52,800 bases of DNA from Candidatus Falkowiibacteriota bacterium (GCA_903847415.1 CAINDR010000021.1:1-52800), one strand, 5' to 3'. Positions 25,291 through 36,272 are shown, counted from the stretch's first letter. Translations and numbers: made by a program. The notes: generated from the sequence alone by a model not told the origin.

Positions 25291-25713
25291 ATGTCATTAA
25301 TCAAATGGACTCCATTCTTCTCTGATGATGAAATGGACAAAGCCTTCGGCGATTTTCTGCCAGCAGTGCGTGGTGATCAATTTGGTTTCACGCCAGCGGT
25401 AGATATGTATGAAGACAAGGATAATATTATTATCGAAACACAATTAGCGGGAATTGATCCCGAAAAAGTGGATATTTCTATCGAAAACAATGTTCTTTGT
25501 TTGAAGGGAGAAAGTGAAAAGAAAAGCGAAGTTGATGACAAAAATTATTATCGCAAAGAAATTCGTCGGGGTTCTTTTTATCGCAGTATCGCCCTTCCTT
25601 CTAAAGTGGATAGCGATAAGGCGGTCGCAACAAATGAAGGCGGATTACTAAAAATTGTTATCCCCAAGGCAGCTGAATTAAAAGCGAAAAAAATTGAAAT
25701 TCAGAAAAAATAA
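25291..25713 (+). CDS. Hsp20/alpha-crystallin family small heat-shock protein
   Basis: PAVDMYEDKDNIIIETQLAGIDPEKVDISIENNVLCLKGE. Confidence 0.92.
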   Translation: MSLIKWTPFFSDDEMDKAFGDFLPAVRGDQFGFTPAVDMYEDKDNIIIETQLAGIDPEKVDISIENNVLCLKGESEKKSEVDDKNYYRKEIRRGSFYRSIALPSKVDSDKAVATNEGGLLKIVIPKAAELKAKKIEIQKK

Positions 25714-25744
25714 TTATTAATAAAAAATTTAACTAATAAAAATT

Positions 25745-27634
25745 ATGGGAAAAATTCTTGGAATCGATCTCGGAACAACTAACTCCGCCATGGCGATTAT
25801 GGAAGGTGGTGCACCGAAGATTATTGAAAACATTGAAGGAAATCGCACAACGCCTAGTACAGAAGCGATTTCAAAAAACGGTGAAAGATTAGTCGGTGCT
25901 GCTGCTAAAAGACAGGCAGTCATTAATCCGGAGAACACTGTTTATGCGGTGAAACGTTTAATTGGTCGTCATTTTAAAGATGATGAAGTTCAGCGTGATT
26001 TAAAAACCATGCCTTATAAAATAATTCAGGCTGGCGAAGGAGTAAAGGTAAAAATGGGAGAAAAAGACTATACTCCTCAAGAAATTTCAGCAATGGTTTT
26101 ATCCAAACTTAAGTCTGATGCGGAAGCAAAAATTGGTGAAAAAATTACTCAAGCGATTATCACCGTTCCGGCTTATTTTGATGACGCTCAGCGTCAAGCA
26201 ACTAAGGACGCTGGTGTGATTGCTGGTTTAGAGGTAATGAGAATTATCAATGAGCCAACAGCTGCTGCTCTTGCTTATGGTTTTGATAAAAAACAGGGAC
26301 AAAAAATTGTTGTTTATGATTTAGGTGGGGGAACTTTTGATGTTTCGGTTTTGGATATTTCTGCCGACACCGTTGAGGTAAAATCTACTAACGGTGACAC
26401 TCATCTCGGTGGTGAAGATTTTGATAAAAGAATTATTGATTGGATTATTGAAGAATTCAAGAAAGATCAAGGAATTGATTTATCTAAAGATACTCTTTCT
26501 TTGCAGAGAATTAAAGAAGCTGCTGAAAAGGCAAAAATTGAATTATCAACTGCCATGGAAACTGAGATTAATCAACCATTTATCACTACTGACGCTAATG
26601 GTCCAAAGCATTTAGTAATGAAAATGACTCGCGCCCAATTAGAAAATTTGGTTGGCGATTTAGTTGCCAAAACTATTGAACCATGCAAAAAGGCTTTAGC
26701 TGATTCTGGTTTTAAACTAAGCGATATCAATGAAGTAATTATGGTTGGTGGAATGACCAGAATGCCTTTGGTATTAAAACAGGTTAAAGAATTTTTTGGT
26801 AAAGAGCCAAATTTGAGTGTTAATCCAGACGAAGTGGTTGCTTTAGGTGCTGCAGTTCAAGCTGGTGTTTTGCAGGGAGATGTTAAAGATGTTTTACTTC
26901 TTGATGTTACCCCTTTAACTTTAGGTATCGAAACTTTAGGTGGTGTAGCAACTCCGCTCATCGAAAGAAACACTACTATCCCAACCGCTAAATCTCAAGT
27001 TTTCTCAACTGCTGCCGATGGACAAACTAGTGTTGAAATTCATATTGTCCAAGGTGAAAGACCAATGGCTTCCGATAACAAAACTTTAGGTAAGTTTATG
27101 TTGGACGGAATTCCAAATGCTCCACGTGGCGTTCCTCAGGTGGAAGTTAATTTCGATCTCGATGCCAATGGCATTTTAAATGTTAGCGCTACTGATAAAG
27201 CAACAGGTAAGGTTCAAAAAATTACGATCACCGCTTCTTCTGGTTTGTCCAAGGAAGAGGTTGAAAAGATGAAGCAAGAAGCCGAACTTCACGCTGAAGA
27301 AGATAAAAAGAAGAAAGATCAGGTGGAGGTAAAAAATCAGGCCGATGCCGTTGTTTTCACTACTGAAAAAATGATTAAGGAATCTGGCGATAAAATGAAG
27401 GCCGAAGATAAAACCGAGTTAGAGGCAAAAGTTGAGGCACTAAAGAAATTAAAAGATTCTACTGACACCGAAGCCATCACCAAGGCGATGGCCGAACTCA
27501 ATGAAGTTGCTCAAAAGATTGGAGCCGCAATGTATCAACAACCAGGAGGAGAGACGCCAACTGGTGCGGAAACTCCAGGCGAAGAAAAGAAAGACGAGAA
27601 CATTGTTGAGGGAGAGGTCGAAGAAAAGAAGTAA
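25745..27634 (+). CDS. dnaK: Chaperone DnaK
   Basis: [33 protein letters not shown]; 629 aa. Confidence 0.98.
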   Translation: MGKILGIDLGTTNSAMAIMEGGAPKIIENIEGNRTTPSTEAISKNGERLVGAAAKRQAVINPENTVYAVKRLIGRHFKDDEVQRDLKTMPYKIIQAGEGVKVKMGEKDYTPQEISAMVLSKLKSDAEAKIGEKITQAIITVPAYFDDAQRQATKDAGVIAGLEVMRIINEPTAAALAYGFDKKQGQKIVVYDLGGGTFDVSVLDISADTVEVKSTNGDTHLGGEDFDKRIIDWIIEEFKKDQGIDLSKDTLSLQRIKEAAEKAKIELSTAMETEINQPFITTDANGPKHLVMKMTRAQLENLVGDLVAKTIEPCKKALADSGFKLSDINEVIMVGGMTRMPLVLKQVKEFFGKEPNLSVNPDEVVALGAAVQAGVLQGDVKDVLLLDVTPLTLGIETLGGVATPLIERNTTIPTAKSQVFSTAADGQTSVEIHIVQGERPMASDNKTLGKFMLDGIPNAPRGVPQVEVNFDLDANGILNVSATDKATGKVQKITITASSGLSKEEVEKMKQEAELHAEEDKKKKDQVEVKNQADAVVFTTEKMIKESGDKMKAEDKTELEAKVEALKKLKDSTDTEAITKAMAELNEVAQKIGAAMYQQPGGETPTGAETPGEEKKDENIVEGEVEEKK

Positions 27635-27648
27635 TTGTTAATTGCTAG

Positions 27649-27671
27649 GCTGCCTCTTTAAAAGAGGCAGC
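27649..27671. terminator. Perfect hairpin after dnaK
   Basis: GCTGCCTCTTT A AAAGAGGCAGC. Confidence 0.5.
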
Positions 27672-27690
27672 TTGTGGAATTAATAAAAAA

Positions 27691-28452
27691 ATGGAAAAAA
27701 TATTTATTGAAAATAAGCATGGTGAGAAAATTGCCATTTTGGTTAACGAGGTTAAAGAGCCGGTTGGTTTAGTTTTTATTGCTCATGGTCAGGGCGACTC
27801 TAAAAATTCCTTACATATCGAAAAAATCGCTGAGACTTTTTTAGTCAACAATTATAATGTCGTTCGTTTTGATGCTCGTAATTCTTTCGGTGAGAGTTTT
27901 GGAAAATTTGAAGACGCCACTGTGACTGGTTACCTGGAAGATTTAGAAGATGTGATTTCCTGGGCCAAGAAGCAGGATTTTTTTATTCAGCCTTTTATTA
28001 TTTGCGGGCACAGTATTGGCTCAATGACGGCGGCACTTTACGCCGAAGAACATCCTTTGGAAATAAAAGCTTTAGCACCATTTTCGGTGGTGGTGAATGC
28101 CGAATTAAGTAAGGAGCAGTATACTCCAGAAGAATTACAAAATTGGAAGGATAGTGGTTGGTTAGTTGAAGACTGGGGGCAGACTAAGATTCATCTCAAA
28201 TACGCCTATTGGGAGAGTAAAATGAAATATAATCTTCTGTCTGCTGTCGATAAATTAACAATGCCAGTTCTACTTGTGGTTGGCGAAAATGATCGCTGCA
28301 CTCCTTCGCGTCATCAAGAAATATTATTTGATCACTTGCCTGGCAAGAAAGAATTTCATATTATTAAAGATTCTCCCCATACTTTTCGGAGCGAAAAAAA
28401 TTTGCAAGAACTACAAACAATTTTAGATCACTGGCTTAAAACTTTAAATTAA
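27691..28452 (+). CDS. Alpha/beta hydrolase
   Basis: Nucleophile elbow CGHSIGSM, VVGENDRCTP, DSPHTF. Confidence 0.85.
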   Translation: MEKIFIENKHGEKIAILVNEVKEPVGLVFIAHGQGDSKNSLHIEKIAETFLVNNYNVVRFDARNSFGESFGKFEDATVTGYLEDLEDVISWAKKQDFFIQPFIICGHSIGSMTAALYAEEHPLEIKALAPFSVVVNAELSKEQYTPEELQNWKDSGWLVEDWGQTKIHLKYAYWESKMKYNLLSAVDKLTMPVLLVVGENDRCTPSRHQEILFDHLPGKKEFHIIKDSPHTFRSEKNLQELQTILDHWLKTLN

Positions 28453-28479
28453 GTTATACCCCAATTTATTTTTAAAAAT

Positions 28480-29514
28480 ATGAATTTTGAAAAGTTTATC
28501 CCAAAAATAGAAGGAGTTGCCGATACAGTTAATAAGGCGATGTATGAATCATCCTTTCCTAACGAGAACTACCAAAGTACTCTCGGTGTTTATGGTGGAA
28601 AAATGAAGATGGAAGAAGGAAAGTTGGTTTGGAATAATACTGGCTTAATTTCAAAACTGGATAAATGGGGCGATGCAATTTTACGAACTTATGATGACCA
28701 TTTAGTTAAAGATCTGGGGGCGCTATTTAGGAGAGATCCAAAACTGTTTTTTAAATTTTTAGCACCAGGACCTAAAAAATATCGAGGCAGTAAAGAAGAA
28801 ATATTTGAGAACATCAAGCGTCTGGGGCTGGAAGCAACATATGGAATTCATGAACACGGAATTGAGGTAAAGGATCAAGAGCTTTTCCGTCAAGGGGTAC
28901 CACTTCAGGATATCTGTCGTTCTGATTTAATAGATGAAGACGGAATTAAAAGTCTTGATAGGTTTCAGGCCTTGGCTGAGACGGGGAAATATATTAACAA
29001 AGTTCACGAAGAATACGGTGCAATTGGCGAGCTAGTTAGCGGTGATATTATTTTTAAAAAATATGATAATGGACAGGTCTATGAACCAGTGTTAAATATT
29101 CCAGATATTGTATTTAATAAAGATAAGGAGGCGAGTGTTAGTGAAAAAAATAATAAAGCGACTGATATTCTAGAGTTATTAATAAATATTGGAGCAGAGG
29201 AGTTTCGTCGCTCAGACGGTGACTTAAATAGTGTTAAAGAGGCGCTAGGAGTTTTATTGGAAAGTTATAACGATAAAGAGGTTATTAGTTTAGTAAAATC
29301 TTATATCAAAAGAGGCCGTTTAGTTCTGGCTGGAGATAAAAATTCAAAAGAGATTGATTTGCCGGAAGATAATTTCACGACTAAACACCGAGAAACTTTT
29401 GCTACTCACAATAAGGTGCGTCAGATTGTTAACTCTTCAGAGTTAGAAACTTCTTTGAAGGAAATTAGTTTAGAACTTTGTGAAAAAATCTGCAATTCAG
29501 ATAACCAAAAATAA
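28480..29514 (+). CDS. Hypothetical protein
   Basis: 344-aa ORF; HEEYGAIGELVSGDIIF...VLNIPDIVFN is weakly reminiscent of a kinase-like catalytic/metal loop. Confidence 0.55.
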   Translation: MNFEKFIPKIEGVADTVNKAMYESSFPNENYQSTLGVYGGKMKMEEGKLVWNNTGLISKLDKWGDAILRTYDDHLVKDLGALFRRDPKLFFKFLAPGPKKYRGSKEEIFENIKRLGLEATYGIHEHGIEVKDQELFRQGVPLQDICRSDLIDEDGIKSLDRFQALAETGKYINKVHEEYGAIGELVSGDIIFKKYDNGQVYEPVLNIPDIVFNKDKEASVSEKNNKATDILELLINIGAEEFRRSDGDLNSVKEALGVLLESYNDKEVISLVKSYIKRGRLVLAGDKNSKEIDLPEDNFTTKHRETFATHNKVRQIVNSSELETSLKEISLELCEKICNSDNQK

Positions 29515-29515
29515 T

Positions 29516-30730
29516 ATGGATAATCAAGAAGAGTCTTTAATTTTCCCGCCACATTTTTTTTGGGGTTGTGCTACTTCAGCGCACCAAATTGAGGGCGGTT
29601 TAAATAATGATTGGAGTGAATGGGAAAAATCTCCACGTCGCCTTAAAGACTTAAAAAACAAACAGCGTGATCCTTTAGATTTTATATCTGGTGGTGCAGC
29701 CAATTCTTTTATTGATAATAATGCCGACATTGCTTGCTTAAAAAATCTGAATGCCAATGCTTATAGGTTCTCAGTTGATTGGTCACGTATTGAGCCAGAA
29801 GAGGGAAGGTTTGACTTAAAAGCACTGAACTATTATAAAGATTTAGTAAAAAAATTACGAGCACAGGGAATAGAGCCTTTTGTTACTTTGTGGCATTGGC
29901 CGCTTCCTCTTTGGCTGAGGGATAAAGGGGGTTGGGAAAATCGCCAGATAGTTACTTATTTTGAAAAATTTACAGAAAAAGTTGTAACGTATTTAAACGA
30001 AGAAGTAAATTTTTGGATTACCTTGAATGAGCCGATGGTTTATGCTTCGCAAAGTTATTTAACTGGTGAGTGGCCACCAAACAAGAAGAATCCGCTTGCA
30101 CTTTGGCGAGTAATAAATAATTTAGTTCTTGCACATCGTGCCAGTTATCAAATTTTAAAAAAAATTGATCAAAATAACCGAGTCGGTATTGCAAAACATA
30201 ATATCTATTTTGAAGCCGCCAATAATTCTTTAATTAATAAGGTTTTAAAAAATATTGCTGATTGGTGGTGGAATTTTCGATTTTTAAATAAAATAAAAAA
30301 TTGCCAAGATTTTATCGGTTTGAACTATTATTTTCATAATCTTGTAAATTACGGTTTTGGTAAACAGAAAATTTACGAAAAACAATCCGATTTGGAATGG
30401 GGTTTACATCCAGAAGGCATTTATCATTTATTAAAGGATTTAAAGAAATACAACAAACCAGTGTATATCACAGAGAATGGTTTGGCTGATAAGGGTGATC
30501 AGCACCGCTCTTGGTATATTGAAGAGATTTTAAAAAATGTCCATCGGGCTATCGGAGAAGGAGTCGAAGTAAAAGGATACTTGCACTGGTCCTTGGCTGA
30601 TAACTTTGAGTGGGCCGAGGGTTTCAAGCCGCGTTTTGGTTTATATGAAGTAAATTTTCAGACTTACGAAAGAGTTGCTCGCCCTTCAGCACAGTTCTAC
30701 GCGGATATCTGTAAAAATAATCGAATTTAA
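29516..30730 (+). CDS. GH1 family beta-glycosidase
   Basis: FFWGCATSAHQIEGG, acid/base WITLNEPMVYA, nucleophile YITENGLAD. Confidence 0.93.
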   Translation: MDNQEESLIFPPHFFWGCATSAHQIEGGLNNDWSEWEKSPRRLKDLKNKQRDPLDFISGGAANSFIDNNADIACLKNLNANAYRFSVDWSRIEPEEGRFDLKALNYYKDLVKKLRAQGIEPFVTLWHWPLPLWLRDKGGWENRQIVTYFEKFTEKVVTYLNEEVNFWITLNEPMVYASQSYLTGEWPPNKKNPLALWRVINNLVLAHRASYQILKKIDQNNRVGIAKHNIYFEAANNSLINKVLKNIADWWWNFRFLNKIKNCQDFIGLNYYFHNLVNYGFGKQKIYEKQSDLEWGLHPEGIYHLLKDLKKYNKPVYITENGLADKGDQHRSWYIEEILKNVHRAIGEGVEVKGYLHWSLADNFEWAEGFKPRFGLYEVNFQTYERVARPSAQFYADICKNNRI

Positions 30731-30733
30731 TCT

Positions 30734-31795
30734 ATGTCCAAAGACTACTACAACATTATTGGTGTCCAAAAAAACGCATCAGCCGATGAAATAAAAACTG
30801 CTTTTCGAAAGAAGGCTCATCAACACCATCCAGACAAGGGTGGTGATGCTGAAAAATTCAAAGAGCTTAATGAGGCTTATCAAGTTCTCAGCAATTCTCA
30901 AAAGCGTCAACAATACGACCAGTTTGGTTCAGATTTTCAAAGTGGTCAAGCTGGTGGTGGTTATGGCGGTTTTGGCGGCCAGGGAATGAATATTAACATG
31001 GATGACCTTGGTGATTTATTTGGTGGCTTTGGTGATATTTTTGGTGGTTTTGGTGGCGGTCGTTCTCGAAAATCCACCAAAGGAAGAGATTTAGTTTTAG
31101 AAGTTAAAATTACTTTTCAAGAAGCAGCTTTTGGTGTTGAAAAAGAATTGTCTTATCCCCGGGTAGGTGCTTGTTCTTTTTGCCAGGGAAGTGGAGCGGC
31201 TCCTGGCACCAAAATTAATAACTGCCATAATTGTCATGGGACTGGTAGAGTCTCTCAGATTCAAAGAACTATTTTAGGGAATATTCAAACTCAAGCAAGT
31301 TGTCCAGAGTGTCATGGTGAAGGAAAAATTCCTGAAAAAAAATGTTCACACTGTCAAGGAACAGGGCGAGGACGAGTTGAAGAAAAGTTTACTATCAAAA
31401 TTCCTGCGGGAATCGATAACGGAGAATCAATTCGAGTCAGTGGTCGGGGTGAGGTTAGCGAAAAAGGAATTCCAGCTGGAGATTTGTTGGTACAAGTTCA
31501 GGTTTTGAATCATCGCAGGCTAGTCCGTGACGAAGATGATGTTCGTAGTGTTGAGGTTATTGATATTAAAACTGCAATTTTGGGAGGAAAAATTGAAATC
31601 GAAACTCTCGATGGTTCTTTTGATTTAAAAATTCCCGAAGGTACTCAGCCAAACACAATTTTTCGTCTGAAAGAAAAAGGAATTAACCATTTGCGTAGTC
31701 GGGGTCGAGGTGATCATTTTGTTGAGATCAAGGTCGAGATTCCTAAAGGTATTAGTCGTCAAAACAAAAAGATTTTGGAAGAATTAAAATTTTAG
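30734..31795 (+). CDS. dnaJ: Chaperone DnaJ
   Basis: J domain with HPDKGG, G/F region, four CxxCxGxG motifs. Confidence 0.97.
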   Translation: MSKDYYNIIGVQKNASADEIKTAFRKKAHQHHPDKGGDAEKFKELNEAYQVLSNSQKRQQYDQFGSDFQSGQAGGGYGGFGGQGMNINMDDLGDLFGGFGDIFGGFGGGRSRKSTKGRDLVLEVKITFQEAAFGVEKELSYPRVGACSFCQGSGAAPGTKINNCHNCHGTGRVSQIQRTILGNIQTQASCPECHGEGKIPEKKCSHCQGTGRGRVEEKFTIKIPAGIDNGESIRVSGRGEVSEKGIPAGDLLVQVQVLNHRRLVRDEDDVRSVEVIDIKTAILGGKIEIETLDGSFDLKIPEGTQPNTIFRLKEKGINHLRSRGRGDHFVEIKVEIPKGISRQNKKILEELKF

Positions 31796-31798
31796 ATT

Positions 31799-32653
31799 AT
31801 GCAATTTTTTGATACCCATGCTCATGTTAACTTTAAAGATTTCAAGGATGATGCTGATGAAGTGATTCGTCGGTCTCTTGATAACAATACTTGGCTTGTT
31901 TTGGTGGGAGCTGAATACAAGACCTCAAATCGTGCTTTAAATTATGCTAATAAATATGAAAGTGGTGTTTATGCCGCGATTGGCCTTCATCCAACACACC
32001 TTGAGGAAGTTATTGCGCACAGTAGTGACGAGAAGGGATCAACTCAGTATTTAACGAGGGGGGAGGATTTTGATTATGCCACTTATGAAAAATTAGCAAA
32101 ATTTGAAAAAGTAGTTGCTATTGGTGAAATTGGTTTAGATTATTATCACCTCGATTTGTCTGGTGATATCGCAGCAATTAAGAAAAAGCAAAAAAAAGTA
32201 TTATTAGAGCAATTAAGGTTAGCCCGCTCTTTAAATTTGCCAGTTATCATTCATTGTCGGCAAGCTCATGATGACCTCCTTCCGCTTCTGCAAGATTTTA
32301 GAAAGGAAAATCGTCATTTGATTGATTCCACTAAACCATGGGGGGTTATTCATTGTTATTCTGGTGATGAAAATTTGGCTTGGGAATATTTTAAGTCGGG
32401 ATTAATGATTTCTTTTACGGGGCTGATTACTTTTAGTCAGATGTGGGATGATTTAATTCGCAAAATTCCTTTAGAAAAAATTATGATCGAGACCGATTGT
32501 CCTTATATGACCCCAGAACCATATCGCGGACAGCGCAATGAGCCATTATTGGTTCAATATGTGGCCAATCGAATTGCTGAAATTAAGAATATAAAATTAG
32601 AGAAGGTGGCAGAAGTCACCACCGAGAACGCGAAAAGATTTTTTGGAATTTAA
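31799..32653 (+). CDS. tatD: TatD family hydrolase
   Basis: FDTHAHVNF, IGEIGLDYY, PVIIHCRQA, IETDCPYMTPEPYRGQRN. Confidence 0.92.
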   Translation: MQFFDTHAHVNFKDFKDDADEVIRRSLDNNTWLVLVGAEYKTSNRALNYANKYESGVYAAIGLHPTHLEEVIAHSSDEKGSTQYLTRGEDFDYATYEKLAKFEKVVAIGEIGLDYYHLDLSGDIAAIKKKQKKVLLEQLRLARSLNLPVIIHCRQAHDDLLPLLQDFRKENRHLIDSTKPWGVIHCYSGDENLAWEYFKSGLMISFTGLITFSQMWDDLIRKIPLEKIMIETDCPYMTPEPYRGQRNEPLLVQYVANRIAEIKNIKLEKVAEVTTENAKRFFGI

Positions 32654-32679
32654 CTTAAACGCTTTACTCCCTATAAATA

Positions 32680-32712
32680 AAAAGCTGTCTCAATCAGACA
32701 GCTTTTGTTTTT
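32680..32712. terminator. Bidirectional terminator between tatD and a convergent gene
   Basis: AAAAGCTGTCT caatc AGACAGCTTTT. Confidence 0.75.
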
Positions 32713-33412
32713 AGTAAATTAATTGGCGACCAGGGAGTGCCATGCTTCGGGCTTTTCCTTTTTGATATACAAATGCATAACCATCTCCGTGCAGAGTAGC
32801 TTGATTATTTACTACTATCAACCAATTGCTCTCGCTAAATTGGATTACTGGCAAGTCGTTTTCTTGGTGATAGATTGTTGAGTTATTTTGTGTAGTCAGT
32901 TGAAAGTCTAACAAGCTTAATCCGTTAAAATCTTTTGGCATTATTATTGCCGTTTGATTCGTTGTTTTAATGCTTGGGCAAGCAAGTAACATGCTTTCAT
33001 CGCCAGCGATTAATCTAACCCCATTAAAGATTTTATTTCGCATAGGTTCCATTAGTTCTTCTTCTTGCAATTTTGTAAGCAGGCGAAAAATATTACCTTC
33101 TTCCGGGTGACAATCCAAAAGAATTGTAGCAATCCCAGAAAGATTTAAAAGCATTTCTTTCGGCGATTTAAAATTATATTTTTCGTACTCATGTATGGAA
33201 ATCAGGCTGTTGGCCCAGCCAATAGTTGTAAAAAATCTTTGAGTAGCCTGAAAATAGCAATCATAATCTTTGTAGCCATATGGTATATAAAGAATATATC
33301 GCAGAAGGCCATTTTCATCTTTGTGTTTAAAAGATGTTAAGAATTCTTGAAGCTGTGCTCCATATTCTTGTAGATATTTGTGGCGCAAGGCGCCCACCAG
33401 AAAAAGTTCCAT
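32711..33412 (-). CDS. Hypothetical protein
   Basis: 233-aa ORF with no recognised motif. Confidence 0.55.
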   Translation of the reverse strand: MELFLVGALRHKYLQEYGAQLQEFLTSFKHKDENGLLRYILYIPYGYKDYDCYFQATQRFFTTIGWANSLISIHEYEKYNFKSPKEMLLNLSGIATILLDCHPEEGNIFRLLTKLQEEELMEPMRNKIFNGVRLIAGDESMLLACPSIKTTNQTAIIMPKDFNGLSLLDFQLTTQNNSTIYHQENDLPVIQFSESNWLIVVNNQATLHGDGYAFVYQKGKARSMALPGRQLIY

Positions 33413-33612
33413 TTTTTCCCCTTTCTAAATTGTTAATGATTATTTTTATTAGCTCCATCCTAGGATAAGCTGTTAAATATGTCAAATTTATTAGTAAATC
33501 CTGGTGATTTAGATTTTAAACAATTGACTTCCTCCATTATTTGCGCTATAAATGTAAAGGAACATTAATTTTTATCAATAAAAAGGGGTTTTCCTTTTTT
33601 ATTTTTGCCTTG

Positions 33613-33873
33613 ATGCCAATAAACAATCAAGAAACAAAGAAAAACTGGTCAATTGCCATGAGAACCATGGGAGTTACTTCTGCTTGGATTGTTGGTCCGG
33701 TTTTGATTGGGTTAATGATTGGCAAATGGCTTGATCAGAGATATTCTTCTGATCCCTGGTTAATGATTATTTCTTTAGCCTTTTTCTTCCTGATTTCCAT
33801 GTTTGGCATTGTTAAGAATGCTCTTAAGGAATTCAAAAAGATTGAAGAAGAGGCTAAAAAAGATAAAGAATAG
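33613..33873 (+). CDS. AtpI/AtpZ-like ATP synthase-associated membrane protein
   Basis: ATG at 33613; two TM helices with LIGLMIGKWLDQRY; directly upstream of atpB. Confidence 0.75.
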   Translation: MPINNQETKKNWSIAMRTMGVTSAWIVGPVLIGLMIGKWLDQRYSSDPWLMIISLAFFFLISMFGIVKNALKEFKKIEEEAKKDKE

Positions 33874-33876
33874 TTT

Positions 33877-34695
33877 ATGTCAGCAGGAAGCGAGATTTTA
33901 CACGAAAATACTTTGTTTGCCGAACCGCTTTTTGAGGTTGGGCATTTCACAGTCACTAATTCCTTGTTGAATTCTTGGTTAGTGGTTTTTGTGGTGTTGA
34001 TTCTCGGTTTATTGATTAGGAATAAAATTAAATTAGTCCCTCGGGGAATCCAAAATGCCTTTGAAATTATTTTTGAAGGCTTTTTAAGTATTTTTGATGG
34101 AGTTACTGGTGACCGGAAACGTTCTTTAAAGTTTGCGCCCTTGGTGTTGGCTTTTTTCTTTTTTGTTTTGCTGAATAATTGGCTTGGTTTATTGCCGGGA
34201 GTTGGTTCAGTTGGGCAAGTGATCAGTAAACACGGAGAATTAATTTTTGTGCCTTATTTTCGCGGTGCTACCGCTGATTTGAACACCACTCTGGCTCTAG
34301 CGACTATCGGAGTTGTTTTGAGTCATATTTTTGGTGTTATGGCTGTTGGGGGCTGGAATTATTTAAACAAATTTATTAATATTAAAGCCTTCTTAGAAAT
34401 TCCAAAGAAGGTTTGTAAGGATCCAACTATTTTTTTGGTTAATCCAATCAAAGCTTTCGTTGGTTTAATTGAAGTGGTTGGTGAAGTTGCTAAAATTGCC
34501 AGTCTATCCTTTCGTTTGTTTGGTAATATTTTTGCCGGAGAAGTTCTCTTGGCGGCGATGTCTGCTATCTTGGCCTTTGGTGTGCCGATTCCATTTATGT
34601 TTTTAGAGGTGATTGTTGGTTTAATTCAGGCACTTATTTTTGCGATGCTAATTTTAACTTATCTTACTATCGCAACTACCGCCGAAGAACACTAG
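33877..34695 (+). CDS. atpB: F0F1 ATP synthase subunit a
   Basis: SFRLFGNIFAGEVLL and C-terminal TM pattern. Confidence 0.95.
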   Translation: MSAGSEILHENTLFAEPLFEVGHFTVTNSLLNSWLVVFVVLILGLLIRNKIKLVPRGIQNAFEIIFEGFLSIFDGVTGDRKRSLKFAPLVLAFFFFVLLNNWLGLLPGVGSVGQVISKHGELIFVPYFRGATADLNTTLALATIGVVLSHIFGVMAVGGWNYLNKFINIKAFLEIPKKVCKDPTIFLVNPIKAFVGLIEVVGEVAKIASLSFRLFGNIFAGEVLLAAMSAILAFGVPIPFMFLEVIVGLIQALIFAMLILTYLTIATTAEEH

Positions 34696-34739
34696 TTATT
34701 ATTTTATATATAAAGAATTAAGTAATTCAGTTTTCCTAG

Positions 34740-34994
<255 letters not shown>

Positions 34995-35056
34995 TAATTT
35001 GGTTCGCTGGATCTGGAAATTCCGGGTCTAGTCATTAGTTTATTATTATCAAAAAT

Positions 35057-35545
35057 ATGGAATCTTTAGTATCCGTTTTTCATCTTGATTTAAAATTATT
35101 CATCGCTCAAATAATCAATTTTTCGATTGTTTTGGCGGTTCTTTATTATTTTGCCTTTAAGCCAATCTCTAAGGTGATGGAAGAAAGAAGTCAAAAAATT
35201 GAGAAAAGTTTAAATGATGCTCAGGAAATTGCTTCTAAATTAAGTGAGGCAGAGATTGAGAAAAAAAATATTATTGCTGAGGCTAAAAAAGCAGCCACAG
35301 AAATTTTGGAAAACGCAAATTTTCAAGGAGAAGAGAAGCAAAAAGAGATGATTAATAAAGCAAAAGAGGATATTGGTCAGATTATTAATGCCGAAAAAGC
35401 GAAGATTCAAATTGAAAAAGCAGAAACCCTGAAAGCTTTAAAAGCAGAAACCGCAGAGTTGGTTGTGTTAACAGTGGAAAAAATATTAAAAGAGAAAATC
35501 AATGGCGAAAAAGACCAAGAGTTAATCAAAAATCTGGTTAAATAG
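35057..35545 (+). CDS. atpF: F0F1 ATP synthase subunit b
   Basis: N-terminal TM plus long charged helix; operon position. Confidence 0.92.
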   Translation: MESLVSVFHLDLKLFIAQIINFSIVLAVLYYFAFKPISKVMEERSQKIEKSLNDAQEIASKLSEAEIEKKNIIAEAKKAATEILENANFQGEEKQKEMINKAKEDIGQIINAEKAKIQIEKAETLKALKAETAELVVLTVEKILKEKINGEKDQELIKNLVK

Positions 35546-35550
35546 TTTTT

Positions 35551-35952
35551 ATGAAAATTACTGCGAAACAATACGCTCAGAGTTTATATGATTCAATTGT
35601 TGGTAAATCTGAAGAGGAGGCCAGCGCTGTTTTGCGTAGCTTTGTAGCAGTTTTAGGAAGAGACAGGGTGTTAAATCGCGAGAAGGAAATTATTGCTGCT
35701 TTCACGGAAATTTGGAATTCTGAAAATGGGGAACTAGCAGCCTCAATTTCTAGCGCTCACGAACTCGTTGAAAATTCTCGCGTGGTGATTACAGATTATT
35801 TGAAAAACCGAACTGGTGCGAAAAAGGTTGTTTTAGCAGAAAGTGTTGACGCTAATTTACTTGGAGGTTTTATTTTAAAATATGAAAGTAAAGTTTTAGA
35901 TGGAAGCTTAAAGACGAATTTGGAGGATTTGAAGGCAAGTATGAAAAAGTAG
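35551..35952 (+). CDS. atpH: F0F1 ATP synthase subunit delta
   Basis: Operon position; C-terminal LLGGFILKYESKVLDGSLKTNLEDLKASM. Confidence 0.88.
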   Translation: MKITAKQYAQSLYDSIVGKSEEEASAVLRSFVAVLGRDRVLNREKEIIAAFTEIWNSENGELAASISSAHELVENSRVVITDYLKNRTGAKKVVLAESVDANLLGGFILKYESKVLDGSLKTNLEDLKASMKK

Positions 35953-36011
35953 TTGTTCTTTTGGAAATAAAAAAACAGTATATACGAATATAGACTGCTT
36001 TAAAGAGAATA

Positions 36012-36206
36012 TCAAGGTTTGTTTTCTTTGATTGCTTTAATAATTTTTCTTTCAGCGATGGCGATAGAAGTAATTATTAATAAACTAAAAGTTAGAATTA
36101 CTGAAACCAAATCCACAGGAGTAAGATGACCACTAGTATCGACAAGACGAATAAGCATATTTATAAAAGAAAATATTCCTAGGACAGTAAAAATTTTGAC
36201 TTTCAT
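36012..36206 (-). CDS. Small two-TM membrane protein antisense within the atp cluster
   Basis: 64-aa ORF MKVKIFTVLGIFSFINMLIRLVD...VSVILTFSLLIITSIAIAERKI; fits the gap between atpH and atpA. Confidence 0.5.
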   Translation of the reverse strand: MKVKIFTVLGIFSFINMLIRLVDTSGHLTPVDLVSVILTFSLLIITSIAIAERKIIKAIKENKP

Positions 36207-36272
36207 TTTTTTTAATTTTAAAGAATTTATACTAAAATTTACTCACACTAACTATATCATAATATAAAATAT

